64,000 nucleotides of DNA. Origin: Bicyclus anynana (Eukaryota; Arthropoda; Insecta; Lepidoptera; Nymphalidae). The notes beneath the pieces were generated by a model. That model did not search any database. It was given only the letters and a program-made list of their open reading frames with translations, and was not told the DNA's origin. The stretch lies in the NCBI RefSeq assembly GCF_947172395.1, contig NC_069105.1:4774001-4838000 (forward strand), written 5' to 3'. Below, piece after piece: positions 49,401 through 61,400 of the stretch. The position numbers were made by a program, and so were the translations under genes. Position 1 is the stretch's first letter; each line of letters opens with the position of its first letter.

Positions 49401-52400
49401 TCATATCGACTCAACTGGACAAGTGGTGTGAAACTAAGGGATTCAGCAGATTTATTTATAATACTGCACAAATAAAATAAATAAATAATTATAATTGCAT
49501 AAGTCGATAAAAATGCGTAATTTTTGTTTTTAAGATTTATTGTTAATTTGTTTATATTAGATACAATACAAATTTTAGCCATAAGAAAAATAAACTCCTA
49601 AATTGAGCTGTCTAGGAAATCTAAACTAACACCTCCCTGTTATAAATAACACATAGTCATTACAAGATATAGGAACAAGAATTGTACGTATTTAAAACCA
49701 ATATAATGAGTAAACGTGTGACATTGTGAGCTGTTCGCGGTTGTGTGTTTACCAAACAATTATTGTCAGGGTTGCCACTTGCCAGCTCGGTACAAAGAAA
49801 TATCCGTAAGTATCAGATTATCTATTATTATCCTTGGATAATAATCTGATAATCTGATATTGGAGATGATTCTCTCGTCTTACGTCTGACGTACAAATAA
49901 GAAATTTGGCAGGGAGGTAGTTTATAGTTAGTAGACGTCCGCTAAAACTATTTCACCATGAATATTTTGCAACAGGGTTGGACTATGGAGTTTTGAGGGC
50001 GATCGAAGTCCAATACAGAGACACAACGAAGAGCGTTAAGCGCGCCTACAAACACACAAACCGATATATCGTATGCAGCTTTGACATCTATGTATCTAAG
50101 GTATGCAGTCACAACAGGAAAGTAGACGTTTAACATCAAATGCCAAATATAACATACGTAAGTTAATCACTCTGTAATAAATAAATTAATCAAACTGTAA
50201 TGTATTTTTAACTAGTCGACCGCGACTCTCTGCGGTTTAGCCCGCGTAATTCCTGTTATCGTAAGAAAACGGGAATTTGTGAGTGTCATAGGCTAAAATA
50301 TAGCCTATGACACTCACAAATTACGTGGCTTTCTAGAAATTCAAGAATTTCCAAAATCGGTTTAGTAGATCCAGAGATGTACCTACAATACCACAAATTT
50401 TACCTCTTTATAATATTAGTATACATTAGTAGCGAATAACCTCAAAAGTTCAACCCTACTCTATTTGGATGCTTTTGAACCCGAGAGCGAAAATCGTATC
50501 GTTATTTTCATTCATAAGTTATTTTAGTCTAAGTTTTCATTATTATGATTTATACATTTTTCCATTTCAATCAAAATCTATTAATAGCCGGAAAGACCGC
50601 GTATAGTCTTATTTCCCTGAACACGCATCCAAAAATCCACGTCCATTTTTACGTAAACGCCTGACAACCCTAGATGTGCGTTGACGCAGTTTTAGCCGCG
50701 CTTCGACAGGTCATAAATTCAATAATATAATGACCACTGACTGCGAAAAGTGACTACAACATGTACTAACATTGTGTTTGAAATCAGTTTGTTCGCACTG
50801 TTAACACGTGGCAGGAAAACTAAAGCCCATAATAGGATGTTAAATGCTTGGCGTTGACCTAACTTTAAAACCTAACATTAAATATTAACAACCAATATAA
50901 AATATTGCTTGAATAGTCACGTTTGTTCACATTAATACTTTTTAATATTTTTTTTCAATTTAATAATGTATTCATTGTTCAGCTGCGGATCAATAGCTTC
51001 GGATTCGATTAATCTTTTTTTTTTTTTTTTATTCTTTACAAGTTAGCCCTTGACTACAATCTCACCTGATGGTAAGTGATGATGCAGTCTAAGATGGAAG
51101 CGGGCTAACTTGTTAGGAGGAGGATGAAAATCCACACCCCTTTCGGTTTCTACACGGCATCGTACCGGAACGCTAAATCGCTTGGCCCACCAGCCAGACC
51201 TGGACAAATTAAGAAAATCTCAATGTGCCCAGCCGGGGATCGAACCCAGGACCTCCGTTTTGTAAATCCACCGCGCATACCACTGCGCCACGGAGGCCGT
51301 CAAAATCTGATAAACTACGCGTAACATCTTTAATACCGTAACAACTACTAGTATGTTAAGGGAAGCTGATATAATATGGTACTTATACTCTGCTTTGCTT
51401 TGTTAAAGTGTGTTCACCAAGGAATAGGGGCGTATGTAACACCATTCAACCCCATCATCATGGATACACCATCAACGTCTTCAACCTTAACCCACCAACA
51501 CGCATTACAGCCCACGCTGATGGTTCTAAGTTTCAATCCCTCCCAACAGTGGAACATTAATAAACACTGATAACGATGATAAACATTATGAATGAAACTA
51601 CTATCCGTACCTCCATTACTAAAAGAATAAAAAATGCAATGCCAAATTCGATTAACAATCGAGTGAGTTGGCCGCGCGCCAGTACTGCGGCTCGGCGGCA
51701 CAATTGGTGGAATCAAACCAATGTATAATGCAATCATTAGGAATTTACACTAATGAAACCGACTGCCTACGAGCAGTGTAACATTGGATCGCCAGATTAT
51801 TCTATTTGGTGGATTATATTGTATCTGCCTCGCTGGTACAGTGGTTAGCCTGTGACATCGGATCACGAGATCTAGGATATGAGTCCTGGGCTATGAAATA
51901 TTGAGCGTTTCTGTCTTTCAAGAAATTTTCAGCTCGAATTTGGGAAGTGGATGGTATCCGTGAGAGTTTCTTGCGAGAGAACAACTCTTTAGTTTCTTAC
52001 AAGCTCTTCGCAGCAGAACCTGCCTTCCTATACAAATAGTCAAACTTGACGTTTCAAAAGTGATTATAAACTAAGTCTACTTGAAATAAATCAATTTGGG
52101 TTTAGATTTTTGTTGGACCAGCAACCTCTCTGCCCAGTACCCTCGGAGAACACGTTGAGCTGTCAGTCTCGATCATTTATAATTGACATTTATAAGAGAT
52201 CGTTACAGATTTCTAATTTATCACCCTAAACCCGCCAACCGAAATTATAACTGGGTGGTGGGTCAAAGCTCCATAACCAACTACAACAAGGGAGAGCTCT
52301 ACACGATAAACCATTAAAATTTTAAATATGTAAAGATATCAATCCAGCGTCCAGCGGCTGGATGCTGGCGGCTCGAGACCGTTTTGTTTGGAAGTCCATG

Positions 52401-55400
52401 CAAGAGGCCTATGTCCAGCAGTGGACGTAGGTCGTAGGCCATCGGCTGATATTGATGATGATGATGAAAGATGTCAATACAAAAAATAAATTGTATAATT
52501 GTCTTATTGAGCAATGTCGCCTTTATCCTTGATATGGATTTATTTATCAAAGCGTAGTAAAATAATATTAAGATATAGCGCGAACAACATAATCCCTACT
52601 AAATATATTTTAATCTCTAATATCGTGTCGTATCATACATCTATACCGTATTTAAATAGTCTGTTTTGATTGTACATTACAAATTTTCGTTGCCACGAAG
52701 TTATAATTTTAGCTTTAGTAGGTAATAGTCCCCCGTATGAATTGTATTAGTATTGCTTATTCATACACAATTTCCTCGTTTCTACAATAACTCACTAAAA
52801 CTTCAGACTTTTCCAATATTTAGCTTAAGGAAAAATAATTTTCGCATATCCGACTATTTCTGACATGCAAGATTTTAACAATAAATTATCAATTAAAAGT
52901 AAATAATATGTTGAAGTACCTACCTACCTTTGTACTATCATGAATTGCATCAAAAAATGCTGAATTAAGTTATAACAAAAATTCTTTTACTGAATTAAAC
53001 ATTTATTTCAACAACTATGGGAATAGTCGTTTCTTTTCATTCAACTCCTTAACCATTCAACTATGAACCTTCAACAATATAGTAAAATCGATTGTTATGA
53101 ATATGATATTACAGTGCTACAGTGCTACAATCCATATTAGCACCCGACAGTACATTTACCAAATAAGCCGCGATAAGCGTTGTTAAGAATACGTGTTTTA
53201 TTAGATCGATAAATGGAAAATTTCCTTGTAATGACATATAAGGGGGAACGAACTCTAGCTAACTAATCCCTTTTAAACTAAACTTATACTCCATTTATCA
53301 AAACTTTTATTTGAAAAAACCAGCAGATGGTGAAACCTGTACATACATTAACTATTTTTCGTCATTGTCTCGTAAATGTCTTTTATGCATTGCTAAATAC
53401 TGGATTGCTGTTCCAGCTTTTCTGACTCATATCTGATACTTGTTTGAAGCTTTGCATATAGAATAGATATAGAATTTGGCGCTAAAGATAGTTAAACGAG
53501 ATTTTTCCAATGGAAAAATAAGACGGAAGCATATAATTCTACTCGGTCTTAAAACTCAAGACGATTTCTAGGCGGCCATTAGTACATTAGGCTGATGATG
53601 AATAAATGAACTACAGATCTTTTCTTACAGATCAGAGATGCGTGGGCAGAAGTGACGTGGATGTCTGCATCCCCGGAGAAAGCCTACTTGCAGCCTAAGA
53701 TGAAATTGTAAAAATCATGATTAAGTATATCATTATGGTCATCATTGACGCAATTGGAAGCCCACGATCTATAACCGTTGATAGCGTCACTCCAGCTCGT
53801 CAGATCATATTCTTAATTTTGAGTGGAATTGGCAAATCACCAATTGCTAGAAATCACGTGAAACATGAATTGTTGCCAGGAATAGCTTCATATTATACAT
53901 CTAAGTAAACAGTGTATAATAAGCTTTTGGTAAAAAATACGAGTTTAAGAAAATTGGTGTTGATTAATAAAGGCAAGGTTTCCCTTTACGTATTAGTTTA
54001 TGCAGTATACTCTAGAGTCCCATAACCTACGGTAAGATCTCAAACCAATTATCTTCTATTCTTGTATCGCACTCAAATTCACCAACAAAATAGTCAATCG
54101 TTTTTTGAGAGGGCAAGGTAAACTCGAATTTTAAATCGTAATATGTGTAATTTTAACAAAATGCAACATCGATTCTATAGATATATTTTGTATGAACACG
54201 TTAAATCATGATCATATAGTTTTGACAGAGGGGTAACCTCTAGCGAGGCAGATCCTGTAGAAAGTAGTTGGTCTGAGGGTAAGATTGACGTTCGGGATAG
54301 TCCGAGGCACAAACAATGTAAGGATGCCAAGTTCCTTAGCATTTCCTATAATTAACTCCCGCTTGACTGATGGAAAGTAGTAATGCGGCCTAAGTTGGAG
54401 CGCGCTTGCCTAAAAGATGCCAATTCAGAATTCACTCCTATATTAAAGATGTTAAGAAACCTTATAAATGTGTATTTATTATATCTAGCTATAAAGGATG
54501 GTAATTAATCTTATACTCGTATAACCCTTTCCTATAATAAGAGAAACATGGGTCATTAAATAAAGATGGTGGTGACGATGACTATACGGATTTATAGAAA
54601 CGTAAAACGTTATTCGGTTCATTTTATAGTATATGCGAGGTTTAATATTGAATTGTCTATTTAGCAAGGTAGTTGAGCTAGTATTTACAAACTCGTCGCG
54701 TCCTCCACTGCTGAGTGTGACAATGGTGTGTTTATGTTTTTCGCGCGCAAACATTATGTCACACTCGGCTCACGTAACCAACGTAACCAACGTAACCAAC
54801 GTAACCAAGCTTTGAAAACATTAATTCAGATTAATGTTTGCTCTATGTTGTCAGGCGATCAATTCAAATAAATAACCTGAAGATGTTCTTCGAAGTATGT
54901 AATTATGTCAAACAAATTTTTTAATAGTCAGTAGTAAGGCTAGTTGTGGAGCTACTGATAAACTTTAAAGAACACTTGTTTTTTTTAACGACTTTATTGG
55001 CAGCTGCTCATTGGTCCAGTGGTACGCTTACGCAATTACCAGTACTAGTCTTGGGTTGGTCTTAAACTATTGAGGTTGGTCTTAAATTTTCCTACAGTTG
55101 AGAAATTGTCAGTAACATCTCAGTAAAAGTATTAAGCCCAGTCATCATTAACGTGTTAGTGATCACCAATCAAAACATTAGCACCTTAAGTATGCCAATT
55201 CTCGTTGGAGAAGTGTAATTAGTCCAAGCTCCAAATCCCCTTTGCTATAGGAGAAGCTTGGCAACGTAATGTGCCATGAAAAATGTATCTGATAAAACAA
55301 TTTGTAGGAAAACGAGTAAACGTATCAGGAGTGTCTCACGCGACATCAGTACGTGGTTACTAGAGCACAATCAGTCGCAGCTCGGTGCAGCCTCAGCAAA

Positions 55401-58400
55401 CAGCATCCTCGGCTTACGCGGACGAGGACACGGGGCGCGGGGCGCGGGGCGGGGGACGCTGTGTCACTGTTTGCGTCTGACGAGGACGAGGAAGTGGATA
55501 ACGCCCGCATGTTTGCTGAACCTTATGTGTGAGATTTACTTTTGCGGTTACATTTCCAAGTGCCCAAATATTTTGTGAGCAAGCGAAGCTGTTTACGCTG
55601 CCTAAACTTTCAGTGCAATTTAATGCAAGCTCTTTGCTGTCGAATATGAGATATCCATCTGAGAGTTACCTAAGTCTTCTGAGTCAAGACCCGGTTCTCA
55701 CAGATGACATTCTCAAAAAGCTCGGGCTCGGTTAGAACTTCTATGGTCGTCGTTGCTGCACAGTTTGCCTTAAAAACCCTACAGTAAATAAAAAATCACA
55801 GCTGAAAAATAATGATAAGCTATGTTGACAGTCACTAGTTAACTACCCGTAACGATACAATTAGTTTCGATCGTGTGCGTCTTGTGGTAACACTGACGGA
55901 GACAGAAGCCGGCTCACCTGCCCCCTGATGGTGAGCTTCTTGGAGTCCTTGGAGAGCAGGTCGCGCACCTCCTCCAGGTACAGCTCCACGTAGGAGCACG
56001 ACACGAGGTGCGTGACGTCGGGCGAGGCCGTGTTCTCGATGTGCGCCCAGATGTGGCGGAAGGCGCGCGGCACGACGCCCTCGTGCTCCGGCGTGCCCTG
56101 CATGGTGTGCGTCTTGCCCGTGCCCGTCTGCCCGTACGCGAACACGCAGCCGTTGAAGCCGTCCAGCACCGACGCCACCAGCGGCCGCACCTGCCGACGA
56201 CACCGTCTTATAATATCACATGCCTGTCTGGACTACCCGTTGTCCCAAAGATAAGGTAAGCCTGCCTGCAGCACCATATCATCGGATATCATGGATTTCT
56301 GGACGGACAAAAGTCAGTACATTGAGAGTTGTTATTATCAGATTTCAAAAAGAATGAATTAAGAAGAAAGTTAATTGGTATGTTTTTATGTATGCACAGT
56401 GTACACCGATTACTTGAAGACGCCTAAAGCGATTTGGATTTTTTTTTGTTATTTAAAAGGTGTACTGTCCATGTGGTTTCAAAGTCATCATGCCAGAATC
56501 TGATGGGGCCCTGGAGAAATTGAGAGGAACTTTAAAAAATTATAGAAGTGACTAATGTGTTGGTTACTTTTTTCGTTTTATAGAACTACAATTCCATGAA
56601 AGTCTGAAATCGCTCTAATAATAATAAATACGAAGGGTCAATACACAGACGAGGGAACTCCTCAACGATTTACAGCAGTTATCTTGTGTTTGGGCTTGAC
56701 TAATATTTGTATTGATGACAACTGTCCACCTAGATGAGTTGGGACTGTCATTAGGCGTCTGGTGATGAAAACGACGGAAAGTCAAGGGAAGTCCTTAACG
56801 GTTTATCTACTTCATGTGTTGTAATTATTTAATGACATGATCATATTTTCCGCGATTTCATTGTTCAACGACTTTTGTAGGTTTTTGATGACCGGATTAT
56901 GGGACCGTGAAGCGGATTGAACATGAAAATGTTTTAGTCTCCATACTAGAGCGTCACATACGACGAAAAACTGTAGCGACTCATGTTTTGGAGTCGTACA
57001 CCGAGATTGACAGGCAAGCTTTTTTAACGTATTTTTTTTATTTCACCGACGATAGATAGGTACATCAACTCCAATGCTTCAAAACCTGTGGCCGTTACTG
57101 TGAAACTTTACTAAGACTGCAAATGTGGAGCATTCTGCACATCACGCTGCGTTTATGCCGCGCGTTTAAGTGTGGAGCGACCATAAATGACAACTGTCCA
57201 CGAGTGGACTGTCGAGCTCCGCGTACGTTTACTAACAACAGCGGCACTGGTTCAAGAGCGCGCGTACAGACAACATGAAGAGCAACGCAACGCAACAACA
57301 TTGGCCTGAAATATCTCGCACTTTACTGCACGTGGAGCACTTCACGTTCACTTCATCACTTCACTTGTGTGCAAGCAGCGGCTGCAAACAGTCGCACGGC
57401 TGCGCGCGCGCCAGCTGGACAACTTTACGACCAGTTTATAGCTATCACTGGCGCAATCGCCACATACTTCGTTCCCCGAAAAGCAGTTGTTCTAGGAGAT
57501 TACAAAATTTATGGGAACTAGGAAAACTTACATTCTTTTTATTGATTTATTCTTGTTTAGAACATGCCCCGAATAGTCCAGTGAGGCGTCTTTTGTTTTG
57601 TTAAATATCACAAACTTGTTAATAGTTCAGCCTCGAAGAGGGAAGTAGTGACCAATACCATATTTAAAGAACCGTACCCAAACGTAACGTAATCGTACAA
57701 AACAATACCGTAAAAATAAACAAGTTTCGTACTGACAATACTCTTGAGAGTACAATAAGTTTAATAATCACACGAGTTAATTAATAAAAAAAAATAATAG
57801 TTAATATAAGGTAGCTTTAGGTAGTCCATGTAAGTAGGCAGATAGGTAGATAGCAGATATATTATTTAAAAAAAACCCTTGTAAATAAATAAAATAATAA
57901 TCAAAAAAAATATATTTTGGAGAATGCACTTGTCACCGCCGACCTCCGGGCCTGCGACCGCGCGACCTTCGCGAGTGTGAGCTGACCGAATGTAGAGCAA
58001 GTGCAGTGGAGCGTGCTGATGGGCCGGTGGACGGGGACGTGATGACAAATGTGGAGTTACTTGAGCGTCGTGAGCACCTTCTTTGATTTAATTGGAAAAA
58101 TAAATGGTTACTACTATTTCCGCTTACTAAAAACAACAGATTTTAAAATCAATATGTACAAAATTTTGTAATACTTTATTTATTATTATTTTATTTTAAT
58201 TCTTTATTGCACACAAATAACATACAATAAAAATAAGAGAAGAAAAAAAAAATAGAAAAGTAAGATGCGCAAAGGCGGTCTTATCGCTAAAAGCGATCTC
58301 CTCCAGACCACCTTAAATGAAATATTTAAAGAAAGGAAGACTTTGTAACCCTAATTCTCTTAAGTTACGTTTCAATCGTCAGATTGTCGAAATACACATT

Positions 58401-61400
58401 TTTTAATTAACTATTTTATTAACTATTTTATATGTTGTGTATCTGACGGGTTTTGTGTTTTCGAAGTTTTTTGTTTGATTGCCGAGTTGCCCTAAATGTA
58501 CCATATTGGTGGGTACGTTTAGGTACGTGTACGTAAGGGCTCATACTCGGTAGAGGTTGTCAACAACACGCAAGGTATCCTTTGGTTCAAGGTATCCTCG
58601 AGTGAATCTCTTGTCTCCCCTACTACGAGGCTCCCACAGCGCCGCTGTGTACACTGTGACGTCACGCGCAGCCTTGTACGCGGCGGAACAGCCAAGCTGC
58701 ACAAATTTGCGCGATTGTTGCAATTGACACAACTAAACGAGTACGGAAGAACACGCAATTGTTTTTGTTTATTTATTCAACAAGTTCACGCTTGACTGCG
58801 ATGTCCCCTGATGTTGTGTTAGTGGAAGTTAGAGACGTTGCAGTCATGCAATATCCATACTAATATTACAAATTGCGAAAGTCTGTATGTCTGATTTCAA
58901 AAATTCTTTTCCCCATGGAAAACATTATCATTGACTGTTGTTTTAGCCAGGATTTTTGTTGTATTCGATTACGGCTAAATGATAAACAGATCTAATATAA
59001 ATGCAATAAGATATATGCGATAAATTGTTATAGTCTCGTGTAGCACATAAGCTACTTTTATATTTATAGACACAGAAATCTTTAAGATCGGTCGATCTTT
59101 AAGATGAAAGCATTTTTAACCGACTTCCAAAAAGGAGGAGGTTTTAAGTTCGGCTGGTATGTATGTTTTTTTATTTTCTTGTTTCATGTTGTTTAGGACG
59201 TTTTTTGCATTACTCGTCAAGGGCTCACCAGTCAAATGGTTTTCAGTTTTTAACCGACATACAAAAAGAAGGTTCTATGTTAAGCCGTGTGTGTGTTTAT
59301 TCCCATTCATTGACGATGACGGAGCGCGGCGGCGCGTGCCGGCGCGGCGAGTGCCAACCTTTTGTTATAGAACAAAAGGCAATTAAACTCTACAAACAAA
59401 CATTTTCCATGTTCCGAGCTTTACAGCATTGCCTCGTGCGCGGCAGTTTTAACACGTTCACAGTCCAGTGACTGCCACGTGGGCTGGAACTACCTGGTTT
59501 TTTCCCACAAGCCCACGTGGGCTCGTGTAGTTACGCATGTGAATATTCTTCTCCCTTTTTGTAGCAGTTAGGAGTATTGAGTTATTGTTATCAATACACA
59601 ATACATACATACATTTGCATAATTATATATATATAAATAAAATCGAATCGTCTGTCCATGCTTTCAAAATAACTGCGTTTCCTAAAAAGCTTAGGATACT
59701 AAAACAGGGACTTTTAAATTTTTGTCTGTTTGGTCGAGCTAAACTCTGTTAAATGGGACTGGTTTAATCGAGCTAAACTCTGAACGGCTAAACTGGTTTA
59801 ATGGGACTTTTACTGGAATATACCGCAGATTATTGACCAATATATAGGCCACTCGTTATCCCGGAAAATGGTTCCCGAGGAATTTGTGAAAAATTGTATT
59901 TCCTGCGGACGAAGTTGCAGGCGTCCACTAGTTGAGAATAAGAGATATTGTCGATTTGTTGACTTGCATAAGGAATCTGTGAAAACAATGTGGGATTTCT
60001 CAACGGCATGCTACAAAGGGCTGCCTTGTACCCATCAATCTGAGTCTAAACGTTAACCTCATGTGCCTGTCAATCGGTCACCCTTCAGACCGGAGCTCAG
60101 CAATGCTGCATGGCGGCAGAACTCGTAGCTTTACTTCTAATAAACGAGTTGATATCTGTTTATGTTAACAAGCAATTACTTCTAATTTTGTGTGCAATAA
60201 AGACTATCTACATCATCACTTACAGCTAACACGAGTTAATCGCTCACACAAAACAGAACCATGATTGTTTTGAAAAGAACAATGAGTGTAGAGTCGGAAG
60301 GCACAGAGTAAGGCCGTGTTCTGACACCCCCGCCCCCGCGCTGAGTCACGCGGCTCGGCGAGGAACCTTCGCCGGCGTCAAGGCCCGCCCGAAGCCGCGA
60401 CGCGGATGTTTCGTTTTGGTGTTCCTGTGTAGGCTGCCTTACTGCCACCTGCTGTGTCACGATCATTGCCAAATTGAACCTTTTTTTCTCAAGTTACAAT
60501 TACATCATTATGCATGAGTTTAAGAATATTTTTCACGCCTACAACTATAATCACGCCTAATGGAAAGCAGTAATGGGGTCTAAGTTGTGCTTGTCTACAA
60601 GTTGCCTATTCACTTTTGCCTTGAAGGTATTTAAATTGTAGGGCATTCTACACTTTTGTTGTGCGAACACTGCAGGTCGCTATTCTAGCACCTTGGTATG
60701 CCAAATTCCATTCCAGCACTTTGGGATCCATCGGCTCTTCGAACTAGGTACTCTGCCCGTTGCCACCGTTCGCGGCTCACTGAGCTATGTGAGCGTCTTT
60801 TGCTTTTCTGCGTATCTCCTCATTTCTGATTCAATCAGACACAGAAACTACAAGCATAACTCACTCCATCGCCCGCTGAGTGACTTTTAGCCTTTCGAAT
60901 GGTCTCATTGGTTCTAAAATTATTGTGTGTCCGTTGGACTGATGGCATCTGGTCTATTTGAAAGCATATTTCATATCTACGATTACTTTTATATTTTGTT
61001 TTCAATGTGGTACCTATCGCGCCGAGTCACCCAAAACTAACCTAACCCACCAGCGGTACATTGTTTACAAATTATTTTTTACCAATATTTTTGCTCAACT
61101 AGAGATACGCATTACTGCTGATGGTTATAATATGTCACGGCATAAAATTATATTCCTTGTTGTTAAACAGCCTCGCTTGTTGTTGCTGGAGACTTCACAA
61201 TATTCTTCAAATATTCGATTCCACTAAATAGAATTAGATGAGAAATAAATCGACATACATAAAGGTTTTGAACTTATTACAAAGTTTATTTATTTGCCGA
61301 TGTAATTACGGGCACCTGAAGCTTGACATCTATGCAGTTTTTTTCTCAATGTGTAAGTGCCGTAGGCTCCTTAAAGTGACCTTAGCGAGGGTGACGCCAC

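Larger units (their letters stand above)
42837..55917. other. KIF3B intron, 13.1 kb
   Basis: No complete gene is supported. It contains a SINE head (44889), SINE B copy (46321), MITE copy 3 (48318), the repeat with a hairpin (50213), SINE A (51018), linked LINE and SINE pieces (51828-52470) and two unassigned protein-like segments (53631, 55276). Remaining DNA is AT-rich. Confidence 0.6.
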
